A stretch of DNA of 64,000 nt from Symbiodinium natans (GCA_905221605.1 CAJNDS010002174.1:348408-412407), one strand, 5' to 3'. Counted from the first letter of the stretch, positions 1 to 10,509 are shown. Numbers and translations are program-made. The notes: generated by a model from the sequence alone, not told the origin.

Positions 1-317
1 ACGAAAGCAGGTCCAGTCCTTTAGAGATATTTAGTTGGCTAGGAATCCCTAAACCCTAAACCCTAAACCCTAAACCCTAAACCCTAAACCCTAAACCCTA
101 AACCCCAGACCCCTGGAAGCGAAAGGAGCTTCCGACAAGAAGAAGCAAGAAGTGCACCCTGGGTTTCTCCAGACCTTTATGTGGTTTCACGTGCGGAGAT
201 CGGCTTTCGACTTAGGGTTTCGGGTTTTACGGTTTAGGGTTTAGGGTTTAGGGTTTGCCCCCCAAAAAATCCCAAACGCTAAGCCCCGGCATATTCGCTC
301 GCCACCGCCGGTTGCAG

Positions 318-356
318 GACGACGAGTTGCATGGTTGGGGTGGCGACTACGAGGAG
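318..356 (+). CDS. Candidate micro-exon, product unknown
   Basis: Acceptor ...GGTTGCAG, 13 codons (DDELHGWGGDYEE), donor GTGCTT. It starts and ends in phase 0. It is first in a chain of seven exons (318, 751, 938, 1683, 2082, 2214, 2622) whose phases all agree. The protein is not recognised. Earlier exon-like sequence at about 113-206 (KKKQEVHPGFL region) may precede it. Confidence 0.55.
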
Positions 357-750
357 GTGCTTATGGTCTAACTTCGGTGTGGCTGCAGCATTCGGGAGTT
401 CTGTAGAAGCTACTAGTTGTTTAGTAGTGTTGTAGGGAGAGGTCTACAGAGAGCGGGGTATTGTAGAAGGATGTATCAAAGTCTTGTGATGCGGTTCTGC
501 GGATTGGTATTGATGTCTTCAGGCTTCGAGGTTTCGATGATGGAAGAGACAGAGGTATGTTCGCCTGATATCAAGAAGGTAAAGACTGGCTGGCTCTTAG
601 TGGGGAATGAGGGGATGAGGTACCGTACAGCCCCCCATATAAATCCGTTAAGGGATTATGTAGTACCTCATTCCACATTCCCTACTAACAACCTGAAAAA
701 AGAATGAACATCTTGGACGCGTGCCTAAGAAGATCCCAAACTCACCACAG

Positions 751-795
751 GCTGGCAGTCTCGTGCTTGAACAGTTTCGCGATCTTCCAACCTGG
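751..795 (+). CDS. Candidate micro-exon, product unknown
   Basis: Acceptor CTCACCACAG, 15 codons (AGSLVLEQFRDLPTW), phase 0 to 0. The donor GTTTAGGG is the first telomeric unit of the following array, so the repeat itself would form the 5' end of the intron. Confidence 0.6.
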
Positions 796-937
796 GTTTA
801 GGGTTTAGGGTTTAGGGTTTAGGGTTTAGGGTTTAGGGTTTAGGGTTAGGGTTTAGGGTTTAGGGTTTCGGGGTAGGGTTTAGGATCTAGGGGTTAGGGC
901 GCAGGGTTTGTGGTTCAGGGAGACCCTAAACAAGCAG

Positions 938-976
938 GCCAAAGACTTGGAGCATGTGGCGAAAGGCCGAGCTCCT
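938..976 (+). CDS. Candidate micro-exon, product unknown
   Basis: Acceptor CAAGCAG, 13 codons (AKDLEHVAKGRAP), donor GTGAAC, phase 0 to 0. The next intron contains a family-B inverted-repeat element (about 1026-1113). Confidence 0.55.
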
Positions 977-1025
977 GTGAACCCTGTCAGTTTTCATGTC
1001 GTGACCCTTTTTTAATCACAACATT

Positions 1026-1113
1026 TGCGATGTTCCCCTTATACGAGCAGTCCTGAATAGGGATTGTAGATAATCCCGAATAAGGACTGTGAGAATCAGG
1101 GGGAACATCCCAA
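1026..1113. mobile_element. Family-B inverted-repeat element
   Basis: GCGATGTTCCCCTTATAC at the left and GGGGGAACATCCCAA at the right, with internal CCTGAATAGGGATT/AATCCCGAATAAGG. Confidence 0.8.
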
Positions 1114-1535
1114 CACGAAATGACACATTGCGTAACACCCATAGACATAGAATGAGCGCAGTTGCTCTAAAAAGTACAACGGCTTGTTCATCTGCAAGTT
1201 CCACCCCCTAAGTCCTCCCTCCCCCCCCCCCCCCCCCCCCCCCCTCACCCCCTAAATGATTGGTTCTCTAAATAAGGGTCCCGTATTTTGGGGTCCCTCC
1301 AAAAGGGGACTCTAGTTTAGAGAAGTACCCAGCCAAGGGTTTGGCACACCGTTGCGAGGGTTTAGGTTTGAGGTGGCGCCCTTTCCGGGTCCTGGTTATA
1401 ACATAAACCCATGCCCCCTATGTAAACCCGAAACCGCTAAACCCTAAACCCTAAACAATCCGAAGCTCCCCCCGCCCTCTAACCTCTAAACCTTTGACCC
1501 CATGACCCGCCCCTGCCTTCATTGCACTTGTCATC

Positions 1536-1641
1536 CTCGTAGTAGAGTAGGTAACCTTTTAACCTTTTTGGAGTAGTATAATCCCCTTATAATCCCAAAG
1601 GTTAACCTTTAATTCTCCCAGGTTACTGAACAACTAAAACC
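1536..1641. mobile_element. Family-G inverted-repeat element
   Basis: GTAGTAGAGTAGGTAACC, TTTAACC...GGTTAACCTTTAA, GGTTACTGAACAACTA. Near copy at 36179-36277. Confidence 0.85.
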
Positions 1642-1682
1642 CCTAAACCCTAAATCCCAAATCATAGGTGCCCCCCTACCAG

Positions 1683-1746
1683 CTCTACGACAACTCGCGC
1701 ACAGAGATGAAGTTTCGGAGGCGTGATCTCCTTGGGTGGGCGCAGG
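1683..1746 (+). CDS. Candidate micro-exon, product unknown
   Basis: Acceptor ...CCCTACCAG, 21 codons plus one base. It includes TEMKFRRRDLLGWAQ, a basic stretch. The donor GTTTAGGG is telomeric. The final base G joins TC of the next exon to give GTC, keeping the frame open. Confidence 0.65.
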
Positions 1747-2081
1747 GTTTAGGGTATGTAGGGTTTAGGGCTTAGGGTTTAGGGTTCAGGGTTTATAGGG
1801 TTCAGGGTTTAGGGTATGTAGGGTCTAGGCTTTGAAGGCTTGTTGGATGAAACTTTCTGTCCCTGAGCAACCGGCCCGCTGCTCGCCAACATTTGTGCCG
1901 AGATCCTTCGGGTAATTAGAGTGCCAAGGCCCGGAATCGTACAAGTTGTTGGAAGTTTGGGGGGTTCGGGTTTAGGGTTTCTACGCAACCCTGAAATCTA
2001 GACAACCACCTGGTCATCTGGTGGGTTTCCCACACCCCGAAGATCAGGTAGCGTGTTACCTCGACCACTGACGGTTTGCAG

Positions 2082-2134
2082 TCATGTCAAAAGTCCATCT
2101 CAGCGGGCTCGTCTTACAGACGCGACAGGCTCTC
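2082..2134 (+). CDS. Candidate micro-exon, product unknown
   Basis: Acceptor GGTTTGCAG, split codon then MSKVHLSGLVLQTRQAL, donor GTGTGT at phase 0. In phase with both neighbours. Confidence 0.6.
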
Positions 2135-2213
2135 GTGTGTTTAGGTTTTAGGGTTTAGGGTTTAGGGTTTAGGGTTACTTCGAATTCCCCACACCTCTTC
2201 CCTTGAACGCCAG

Positions 2214-2249
2214 GTACGTGGAGGACGGCCCCAGTCGGCAATTGTGTCG
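2214..2249 (+). CDS. Candidate micro-exon, product unknown
   Basis: Acceptor preceded by a pyrimidine-rich CACCTCTTCCC stretch, ending CCAG. In the chain phase it reads VRGGRPQSAIVS. Donor GTTTTT. A second frame (YVEDGPSRQLC) is also open, so the reading depends on the chain. Confidence 0.5.
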
Positions 2250-2461
2250 GTTTTTTCGGATTCAAAGCTTGGGGTTTGGAACACTCTCGAATTGCATTTC
2301 CTCACGCGTCTTGGCTTTACCGAGAATCTAGATCATCCCCCGTATCATTGTGGAACCCTAAACCCTATAAACCCTAAACCCTAAACCCGAAACCCTAAAC
2401 TTCAAAACCTAACGCACATGGCACAGCTGGGCCCCCAAGGGTTGTGCCGCGGCTCCTTTCC

Positions 2462-2600
2462 AATATAGAGGGGTCGGAAGAATTACGAATAATATCCCCT
2501 TATGGTGCCTTTATAACTATACTACACTAACCTCCCCCCCCCCCCAAACAAAAAAAAAACAAAAACCGTATTCTGAGTATTTAGGCCCCTATAGTATGTC
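2462..2600. mobile_element. Family-H element with C and A runs
   Basis: ATATAGGGGTCGGAAGAATT at the left and AGGCCCCTATAGTAT at the right; interior C run and A-rich run. Relatives at 6156-6262 (shares TAATATAGGGGTCGGAA) and 42258-42412. Confidence 0.8.
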
Positions 2601-2621
2601 ATGTCCTGCGTAGAACCCAAG

Positions 2622-2682
2622 CGTGTCCGATCCACGGGCAAGAATGATTCGGAGAATGCTCCTCCTGACCAGCCATGGAAAG
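2622..2682 (+). CDS. Candidate micro-exon, product unknown
   Basis: Twenty codons plus one base (RVRSTGKNDSENAPPDQPWK), hydrophilic. Donor GTATGG. In phase with the exon before it. The link to 3261 is out of phase, so an exon is missing between them or one boundary is wrong. A family-H element (2462-2600) lies just upstream. Confidence 0.6.
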
Positions 2683-2789
2683 GTATGGTGCTGGATATTC
2701 AGAGACAGTACGCTGTGCAGTGATCTTGTAGTGTCTTATCTTGCCGCATTTGACAACATGTATATATCAATATATCTTAGTAGCTGATT

Positions 2790-2885
2790 GAGTGCCCTTT
2801 TCACTTTTTGGGATACTATAATCCCCTATAGAACTGAATGTGTACAACTTTTGGGGGCTCATGAACTCAGCAACTCAGATATATG
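2790..2885. mobile_element. Family-C inverted-repeat element
   Basis: CACTTTTTGGGATACTATAA, CCCTATAGAACTGAATGTG, ACAACTTTTGGGGGCTCATG. Same layout as 16015-16108 and 60393-60482. Confidence 0.8.
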
Positions 2886-3139
2886 TAAATACACATTTAC
2901 ATTTGATTACGCCTCATTATTTTCCAATATCCTGTCTAGCCAATGTATGGTCTTGTCTTATCAATGTACTGTCTTGATGCTGTGCACCCTAAACCATCTA
3001 GCCCTCAACCCTCAACCCTCAACCCTCAAGCCTCAACCTCAACCCTCAACCCTAAACCCTAAACCCTAAACCCCAAACCTTACATCCCTAAACCCCAACC
3101 TCTGACCCCCCTCAACTCCAAACCCTGTTGCGTGGCATA

Positions 3140-3244
3140 CCCTAAACCCTAAACCCTAAACCCTAAACCCTAAACCCTAAACCCTAAACCCTAAACCCTA
3201 AACCCTAAACCCTAAACCCTAAACCCTAAACCCTAAACCCTAAA
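3140..3244. repeat. CCCTAAA array, about 15 units
   Basis: A near-perfect CCCTAAA run ending directly before the acceptor region of the exon at 3261. Telomeric units therefore fill the end of the putative upstream intron. Confidence 0.95.
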
Positions 3245-3260
3245 CATCTCGGCCCTTCAG

Positions 3261-3336
3261 GAGACTACCAGGGCTCCGGCTGAGGAGAGCCCCTCCGAGC
3301 CGGAGGATGTGGACCTTGACCAGGCCAAGAAGCACG
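3261..3336 (+). CDS. Candidate exon, acidic product of unknown function
   Basis: Acceptor GGCCCTTCAG, 25 codons plus one base, rich in E, P and S (APAEESPSEPEDVDLDQ). The donor GTTTGGGG belongs to a telomere-variant array. Its last base G and the GT at 4166 form GGT, so the next exon-like stretch (4166 to about 4210, SPDDGPTGDEASPGQ) is in phase. Confidence 0.6.
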
Positions 3337-3337
3337 G

Positions 3338-3520
3338 TTTGGGGTTTAGGGTTTGGGGTTTAGGGTTTAGGGTTTAGGGTTCAGGGTTGATGGTTTGAGG
3401 TTTAGGGTTTAGGGTTTAGGGTTTAGGGTTTAGGGTTTAGGGTTCAGGGTTGATGGTTTGAGGTTTAGGGTTTAGGGTTTGGGGTATCGGGTTTGGGGTT
3501 TAGGGTTCAGGGTTTGGGGT
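3338..3520. repeat. Higher-order telomeric repeat, about 84-bp period
   Basis: A longer unit containing TTTAGGG copies, a TTCAGGG, then TTGATGG and TTTGAGG variants occurs twice in tandem. The array was therefore amplified in blocks of many units. Confidence 0.85.
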
Positions 3521-4909
3521 TTTCCCTATAGAGATGTTACTATGTCGCATGGTGTTGCAATACCTTTTGTATCCTGTGTGCGTTGATGGTTAGTATTCTC
3601 ATGTTACATGCTTTGTTACGCACTTTTCTGATGATATCAAGCATATCTAGGTTTTGCATCTATGTTATTGTCGTATTTCATATGTTTGGATTATTTCGCT
3701 ATGGGTCTATTAAGCATGTATGCAAGACTTGTGTTTTTTCTTATTGTTGTTGCGTTGATGTGTTGTTATATTGTTGTTCCAGCATTCTTTTGCTATGCTG
3801 TGATGACATTCTTGATTGTCATGAGAAGTGTTCAATGGAGGCCTTACGATCTCCTTAAAAGGCCTTCCGCGCCGCCGTCAGGATTTCTTTGGGTTTAGGG
3901 TTTAGGGTTTAGGGTTTAGGCTGCCCTTCAGCTGAGTAGTTCTCTCAATGATGGTCCTTTTCTTGGGGCACAGTAGGAGCTCTAAACCCTTAACCCTATA
4001 AACTCCAACCCCTATGAACCCTCAACCCTATAACCCTAAACCCTATAAACCCTATGGACCCTAAAAAGCCAATACGCCCTATAAATCCTACACCCTACAA
4101 AACCCTATGAACCCTAAACCCTACAAATCCTAAGCCCTAAACCCTAAACCCTATTCACCTGTCAGGTGCGAGTCCTGACGATGGGCCAACCGGAGACGAA
4201 GCCAGTCCAGGCCAAGCTGCGTACTGCTTAGGGGTTCAGGGTTTAGGGTTTAGGGTTTAGGGGGGGGGGGGGGGGGGCACTGCGGAGCGGCTTCTAAGCT
4301 TGGCTTTCGGATGTTTAGGGGTTTGGGGGTTTAGGGGTTTAGGGTTTAGGGTTTAGGGCTTTGGGGTTTAGGGTTTCGTGTCTAGGGCTTAGGGCTAAAG
4401 GCTTAGGGGTTTAGGGCTTCATGGTTCTCGGTCTATAGGGTTTAGTCATCTGTAGAATCCTGAGGAAATACGCAGACCCGAGATTCCTCTCGAAAGCCCC
4501 CAATTCGGGTTTAGGGTTTAGGGTTTAAGGTTTTGGGTTTTTGGGTTTAGGCTTTAGGGTTTAGGGGGGGCTTCGGGGATAAGGCATAGCGCTTTCACTC
4601 TGAAGTTGTCGACGCTCGATGCCGCTGTTCCCCTAAACCGTGGCAAGGCTGTCAACCCTAAACCCATTTAGTTAAGGGTTTAGGGTTCAGAGTTTAGGGG
4701 TTAATGGCTTCGAGTGAGGATAGGATTTGTAGGCTTCTTCAGTTTTGTAGAGGGTTTGGGGTTTGGGGTTCAGGGTTTCGGGTTCAGAGGGTTTAGGGGT
4801 TAGGGTTTAGGGTTTAGAGTTTGGGGTTTAGGGTTTAGGGTTTAGGGGTTTAGGGGTTTAGGGGTTTAGGGGTTTAGGGGTTAGCCCTATAACCAGTCTT
4901 GCATCACAG

Positions 4910-4949
4910 GGGCCCGGCATCCTGCAGCTTGCCAAGGACCGGGAGACAG
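4910..4949 (+). CDS. Candidate micro-exon, product unknown
   Basis: Acceptor GCATCACAG, 13 codons plus one base (GPGILQLAKDRET), donor GTGCAA. In phase with 5406. Confidence 0.6.
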
Positions 4950-5405
4950 GTGCAAAGTGTTTAATTACTAGGAGTTTGAAGCTTAGGGTTTAGGGTTTAG
5001 GGTTTAGGGTTTAGGGTTTAGGGTTTAGGGTTTAGGGTTTAGGAAGTTTAGGGTTTAGGGTTTAGGGTTTGGGGCCGGCTCGATTAGAATGGGTATTTGG
5101 GTTCTTTAGGAGTCTAGGAATCTGAAGTATATAGTAGTACCTACATCACCCACAAGAGGGTTCCTGTGCAGTAGGACTGCTTACAGCAAGGCCCCTGCAA
5201 GACGTCCTGATTTCAGGGCAACTTTTCTGTGTCTAACGCTTTTGGCCCGAAACCCTGAAGCCTTCACCCTTTCAACCCTGAATCGCTCTGCGGAGGCCCC
5301 AGTAGGCCCCAGAAACCCGAGGCCCTAAACATGAGGAGCCTAAAACACTAAGCCCTAAACCCTAAACCCTAAAACCCTAAAGCCCTAAACCCTACACCCC
5401 AAGAG

Positions 5406-5474
5406 AAGAGGAATTCGAACGTGGCGACCCTGACCTCACATCAGCCCAACAAACGCTGAGATCGACTCCCCCAC
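5406..5474 (+). CDS. Candidate exon with GC donor, product unknown
   Basis: Acceptor CCCAAGAG, reads EEEFERGDPDLTSAQQTLRS with the split codon. The donor is probably GC in GCCCGAAACCC, like other GC donors here that sit at the start of a CCCTAAA-type run. In phase with the exon-like stretch starting at 6012 (LESRTQLAERSAP). Confidence 0.5.
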
Positions 5475-5501
5475 GCCCGAAACCCTCCCCAATACCTCCA
5501 T

Positions 5502-5610
5502 CCTCTTAGTAGCTGGGTAGGTAACCTTTAACCTGTGGGGGTTTAGGGTGGGTTTTGGGTTTGGGTTTTGGGTATTGGGTTTTGGGGAATTGGATTTAGG
5601 GTTTAGGGTT
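5502..5610. mobile_element. Family-G element interrupted by telomeric repeat
   Basis: The left part (TTAGTAGCTGGGTAGGTAAC, CTTTAACC) matches family G up to its centre, where sequence changes abruptly to TTTAGGG/TTTGGG-type repeat. Confidence 0.65.
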
Positions 5611-6011
5611 TAGGGTTATATAATATAAGTTATATACAATGCTACCATGATTGAAAGTTAGCAATTCGGATCTCAATCTCACCCCTACTTACACCCGTGG
5701 ACAAGCCTTAGTGTGTCTCCGAAGCTGGCCTAAACCCTGAAGCCCATGAGACCAACAAGCCTTTAGGTTACAATGGGCCCGCCTAGACCCCAGAACCCCC
5801 CAAACACTTGAAGGCCTGGAACGTACAGGCTTTACACCCCCTAACCGTTGATGGTCAATTCTCAAAATTATGGTCCCTTTTTTGGGGTAGCCTAACGATT
5901 AGGGGCGGCCTTAAAATAGTAACCCCGAAAGGGACCCTAAACCCTTAACCCTAAATCCTAAACCCTAAACCCTAAACCCTAAACCCTAGTGACCATACAA
6001 GCTTCCCACAG

Positions 6012-6084
6012 TTGAGAGCAGGACCCAGCTCGCAGAGAGGAGTGCCCCGTGTGCAACGCAGAGCCATCGGCCCAGGAGACAGTA
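6012..6084 (+). CDS. Candidate exon, boundaries uncertain
   Basis: Acceptor TTCCCACAG. The split codon completes to Leu, and the frame then reads ESRTQLAERSAPCATQSH. Possible GT donors lie at about 6050; the downstream limit is unclear. Two other frames are partly open. Confidence 0.4.
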
Positions 6085-6507
6085 GGGTTTAGGGTTTAGG
6101 GTTTGGGGTTTAGGGCTTAGGGTTTAGGGTTTACTGGAGACGAGATGTTTCGGGTTTAATATAGGGGTCGGAATAATTTCTAAGAGATTATGGTTCCCTT
6201 TATATTTTTACGATAATAACCCCCAAAACCCTGTTCTAGTCATTAAGGCCCCTGCATTAGGCGGGGCTCTTTCGAAGGTTAACTCCTGGAGAGAGCGTTG
6301 ATTCTGCTTGTCGCCTGCTTCCCGAAACCCTAAAGCCCGAAACCCCAACCGTGTTTTTTGGGCCAGGCTCGTGTATCAGAGGGTAGATCAGGAGCCAAGG
6401 GTTTTGCCAAGATTTCGAGACAGACCTTAAAAGGAAATCCTGGCCCAGAGGCCACGCAGCAGAGCCTCACAAAAGGGGGTTAATCAGACCGCGGGGTAAC
6501 GGAAACT

Positions 6508-6630
6508 TGTGTGTGTGTGTATGTGCATGTGTATGTATATGTGTATGTGTATGCGTACGCGTCTGTGTATGTGTATGTGTATGTGTATGCATGTGTGTGT
6601 GTGTGCGTATGTGTGTGTGTGTGTGTGGGT
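6508..6630. repeat. GT/ATGT microsatellite
   Basis: Alternating purine-pyrimidine tract of TG and TATG units. The Met/Cys- or His/Thr-rich open frames over it on both strands are artefacts. Confidence 0.95.
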
Positions 6631-6715
6631 GGGAGGCGTTGCTTGCGAGCAGCAACCCCAGACCCTAAACCCTCAAGCCCTCAACCCCCAAACCCGAAGC
6701 ACCTGCGCCCTAAAC

Positions 6716-6850
6716 CGTAAACCCTAAACCCTAAACCCTAAACCCTAAACCCTAAACCCTAAACCCTAAACCCTAAACCCTAAACCCTAAACCCTACACC
6801 CTAAACCCTAAACCCTAAACCCTAAACCCTAAACCCTAAACCCTAAACCC
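6716..6850. repeat. CCCTAAA array, about 18 units
   Basis: Near-perfect array with one CCCTACA variant. It follows the GT/ATGT microsatellite at 6508-6630. Confidence 0.95.
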
Positions 6851-7083
6851 CACCCTGCGCCGAGGTGGGCTCAGGCCCTCCGGTGTATCACTGAGGGACG
6901 ACCTCCCCCTTCGCGCGAGGCAAGCCCTGTTTTTGGGTTTAGGGTTTAGGGTTTAAAATTAGGGTTTAAATTTTGGGTTTAGGGTTCAGGGTGTAGGGTT
7001 TAGGGGGGGGCTCGGAACCCCAGGGGCCCACCACCACGTTGGCTTGCGGGCTCTTGGTGGAATTATCCCCCCGATTGCTCATC

Positions 7084-7333
7084 ATTAGTAATATTATATA
7101 TATATGTATCTGTACATATATATATATAAATCCACACATACACAGATATTTTGTGTATGTATGTATGTATGTATGTATGTATGTATGTATGTACGTATGT
7201 ATGTATGCATGCATGCATGGATGGATGGACGGCTGTATGCATGCATGCATGCATGCATGCATGCATGCATGCATGCATGCATGCATGCATGCATGTATGT
7301 ATGTATATATGTATTTATATTATATCTATATAT

Positions 7334-7367
<34 letters not shown>

Positions 7368-7370
7368 CAT
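7084..7370. repeat. Compound TA / TATG / ATGC microsatellite
   Basis: About 290 bases of tetranucleotide TATG, then ATGC (palindromic), then TA units. It could form cruciform or Z-like structures. No gene is seen here. Confidence 0.95.
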
Positions 7371-7443
7371 TAAGAGATTGCATAGGGTACCTCATTCCCT
7401 GAAGCCCTAGACTAAGAGCCAGTAGTTTACTTTCCGCTGTTGC

Positions 7444-7845
7444 TTGGATGCAGTACCCTGGTTATGCATCATCGTCTTGGTGATGGTTGAAAGGGGTCTC
7501 GTATGTGTAGCATGGTCTCTTGGAACCTCCGCAGACTTTTTGGAGGTGTTTTGTTGTAAGGTGTGCAGGGTGTGTCGGTTGGCCAACGGAAAGGTTGGAA
7601 CCAACCCAAGCCACAGGATTCGGGTCTATGTGGGTGCCGGGGGAGGGGGTTCCTTGGCACGTAGGCAGGAAGAAGCAAAAACAAGTAAATCAACAACTCA
7701 GAGTCAGAGTACTTTCTCAATCCTTGCAGCTCCGAGGCAGTTCGTGTCATGGCGTTTGAGCTGTTCCTTCTCGAATCCTCTTTGTGGTTCTCTTCACAAC
7801 AGGCTCAGGAAATATGAAGTTTCTGCCAGTGCAGCAGCAGGTTAG
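7444..7845 (+). CDS. Unique stretch with at least one exon candidate (7803-7840)
   Basis: About 450 bases without telomeric repeat. The best-supported piece is 7803-7840, with a pyrimidine-rich acceptor (GGTTCTCTTCACAACAG), 12 codons (LRKYEVSASAAA) and donor GTTAGA. The preceding stretch from an acceptor at about 7730 also reads well (SEAVRVMAFELFLLESS). A continuous 133-codon frame spans the block, but its N-terminal part looks less like protein. Function not recognised. Confidence 0.4.
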   Translation: MDAVPWLCIIVLVMVERGLVCVAWSLGTSADFLEVFCCKVCRVCRLANGKVGTNPSHRIRVYVGAGGGGSLARRQEEAKTSKSTTQSQSTFSILAAPRQFVSWRLSCSFSNPLCGSLHNRLRKYEVSASAAAG

Positions 7846-8189
7846 ACTTTCTCTGTAGAACGAGCCCCCAACCAAGAGCATCGTTTTTGGAGTTTCAGGC
7901 CTCGCCCTTGGAAAAGCTTTCATGCCAGCTTTGCAGGTTTGGCTCAGAACCGTCAACCCTAGAATCTGACTCTACCCACGTACCCGTCAGAAGTACCGCT
8001 GATCCTAGACCCTAAACCCTAAACCCTAAACCCTAAACCCCAAGCCCTAAACCCCAAACCCCAAACCCCAAACCCTAAACCCCAAACCCTCCCTTTCATC
8101 CCCCCAAAAGCCTACCGGCCTGAGACCCCGCAAGAGGCACTGTCGCCCCAAATGCGCAAGACGCCACCTGGCCTGTTTAGGGGCTCCCC

Positions 8190-8320
8190 TAGGAGGTTCG
8201 TGGTACTTTGTGACCCAATTATAAGGGTTTAGGGTTTAGGCGGTTTAGGGTTTGGGGTTTGGGATTTGGGGTTTTGGGTGTAACCCAATTCTACCTGTAC
8301 TTTTTTGATGACCCTATTCG
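8190..8320. mobile_element. Family-A-like element split by telomeric repeat
   Basis: AGGAGGTTCGTGGTACTTTG and GACCCAATTATA resemble the left third of family A. After about 70 bases of TTTAGGG-type repeat, AACCCAATTCTACCTGTACT resumes with ACCCAATT duplicated. Confidence 0.55.
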
Positions 8321-8559
8321 GATGCTGAAGAGGCTCATATGTGGGCTGTAGCTACACTTACGATGGTTTAAAGCCTAAACCCTAAAGCCTAAACCCTAAA
8401 CCCTAAACCCTAAACCCTAAACCCTAAACCCTAAACCCTAAACCCTAAACCCTAAACACTTCTAATTGGGTTCCGAAGTACCCTCAACCTCCAAGCATCG
8501 GCTTCAAGTGTGCTTTTTTTTTTCGCGCGATAGGGACCAGAGGGTCCAAGGGGCCTCCT

Positions 8560-8845
8560 GGGTTTAGGGGTTTAGGGTTTTGAGGTTTTGGGGTTTTGGG
8601 TTTAGGGGTTTTGGGGTTTTGGGTTTAGGGGTTTTGAGGTTTTAGGGGTTTAGGGTTTTGGGGTTTAGGGGTTAAGGGGTTTAGGGGTTTTGGGGTTTTG
8701 GGGTTTAGGGTTTTGGGGTTTTGGGGTTTTGGGGTTTAGGGTTTAGGGTTTTGGGGTTTTGGGTTTTGGGGTTTTGGGGTTTTGGGGTTTTGGGGTTTAG
8801 GGTTTTGGGATTAGGGTTTAGGGTTGAGGGTTTAGGGTTGAGGGT
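8560..8845. repeat. Mixed TTTAGGG / TTTTGGGG array
   Basis: About 280 bases made of TTTAGGG, TTTAGGGG and many GGGGTTTT units. The 8-base unit is the same as the telomere repeat of hypotrich ciliates, but here it is intermixed with 7-base units, so it is best read as a variant of the local repeat. Confidence 0.9.
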
Positions 8846-9659
8846 TGTCTACTTTGTGGGCTACACCGGCTGTCCCAGCGGTAGCTCCAGGGGCGAGGCC
8901 GGTCACTGTGGAGGGAAAAGTTTGCTAAAGACCCTTACCCCCAAACCCTTAGACCCTACACCCTAAACCCCAAACCCACACAGGGAACCCCATGAAACAT
9001 AGTAGGAATGTAGTTGGAATGTAACTACCAGACCAGGGTCCTCAGATTCCCTGCATGTTCCTACTATATCCTTGGGGTTCCCTGTTTGGGTTCCCATTCG
9101 GATCCATTTTTTGCCGGGTCTAGAGGCTTAATTCTCAGCAGCGTCGATGGCAATAGCAAGCAGCCCTAAACCCTAAACCCTAAATCCTAAACCCTAAGCC
9201 CTAAACCCTGTGGAACAGTGAGTGGTCACTGAGAGGTCAACGGGGCAACGGCGAAATCAGAAGATGCACTCGGTGCAGTGTACCTTCTACTGGCCGCTCG
9301 TCAGAATTCCTGGGTTACACTTGCTTTTGTACAAGTATGGGATTATGTACCCCGCAAAGAAATGCACTTAACACTAAACCCTCAACCCTCAACCCTAAAC
9401 CCTAAACCCCAATGCTGCAATGGCTGGACTTTCCGGGTTTTTGTGTCCCAAGTCCCAAGCAATATTGCAGGCTCTGGGATCGAGGTGGCTTGCTGCAACA
9501 ACAGAAACCATCAACCCCTAAACCCTAAACCCTAAACCCTAAACCCTAAACCCTAAACCCTAAACCCTAAACCCTAAACCCTAGACAAGGAGAACTCCGC
9601 GAAGCTACGAACCCTTTAAACCCTCAAGTCGGATTCCCCGAACTCCCTAGACCCTATCC

Positions 9660-9795
9660 CGACCCTAAACCCTAAACCCCAAACCCTAAACCCTAAACCC
9701 CAAACCCTAAACCCTAAACCCCAAACCCTAAACCCTAAACCCTAAACCCTAAACCCTAAACCCTAAACCCCAAACCCCAAACCCCAAACCCTATC
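9660..9795. repeat. Higher-order telomeric repeat, 21-bp period
   Basis: Repeated pattern of two CCCTAAA units and one CCCCAAA unit, then a tail of CCCCAAA units. Confidence 0.85.
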
Positions 9796-10417
9796 CCCGA
9801 AACTGTTACTAGATTCGCATGAGTAGCCATGTGCTGTCAGAGCGCCTCTGAGTCAGAACTGGGTAGTGATGGGCTTTGGGGCACTGTCAATGTTCTCAGA
9901 GTGCACTGCGGTTTAGGGTTTAGGGTTTAGGGTTTAGGGTTTAGGGTTTAGGGCTTGGGCATGCAACTCCGTTCCATGAGCCCGCCCCTCCCCAATCGCC
10001 TGCGCTTCTTCGGGGTTATACACCTGCAACTGCCTGTCACTGTAACTATGAGCTACTATTTGCCTACGAACCCCTTCCCCCCAAACAAAATAAAACAATA
10101 TAGTAATACTAATAAGAATTGTGATAATGATAACAATAATAGAAATAATAATGATCGGAAAAAGTAAAGAACTACTCTGCCCTATACGGGCAATATAGGG
10201 AGTAAGGGGGATGTAGCCTAGCACTTTGCCTTGCTGCCTTGTAGGGTAGGTCTTCGGTTGCCCAGCAGAGTCTTAGGGGTCTCCCTGTAAACCCTACAAG
10301 CACCTCGTAAGCACCTCGAACCCCTCAAAGCCTGTAAAGTATTAGGGTTTAGGGTGAAAGGGCGTGTAGGGTGTAGGGTCTAGGCGTTTTGGGGACACCA
10401 GCCGCAGGTTTCAACAG

Positions 10418-10495
10418 AACCTCTGCGCTCTTCTTTGCAAGCTCCGGTTCGACAAGAGGGGCGCTCCGCGCCCCTCTCCGGCCACGCCCAGCGCG
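10418..10495 (+). CDS. Candidate exon, product unknown
   Basis: Acceptor TTTCAACAG, 26 codons in phase 0 to 0, with Cys/Leu-rich start NLCALLCKLRFDKRG and Pro-rich end PRPSPATPSA. Donor GTGAGC is close to consensus. First of a phase-consistent chain 10418, 11816, 12038, 12374, 12697. Confidence 0.65.
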
Positions 10496-10509
10496 GTGAG
10501 CCCACGATG

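Larger units (their letters stand above)
7841..10417. other. Repeat-rich stretch with weak exon candidates
   Basis: Mostly telomeric arrays and variants. Short codon-like stretches occur near 8120-8170, 9230-9370, 9470-9510 (acceptor CAATATTGCAG) and 9842-9910, but no consistent phase chain was found. An inverted-repeat element lies at about 8980-9085 (ends ACAGGGAACCCCA / TGGGGTTCCCTGT). Confidence 0.5.

Noticed and set aside
1-250. Chromosome end
   Set aside because: Telomeric repeats occur throughout and in both orientations, with no long terminal array at either window edge.
6966-7410. His/Met/Cys- and Tyr-rich frames on both strands
   Set aside because: Tetranucleotide microsatellite read in several frames.
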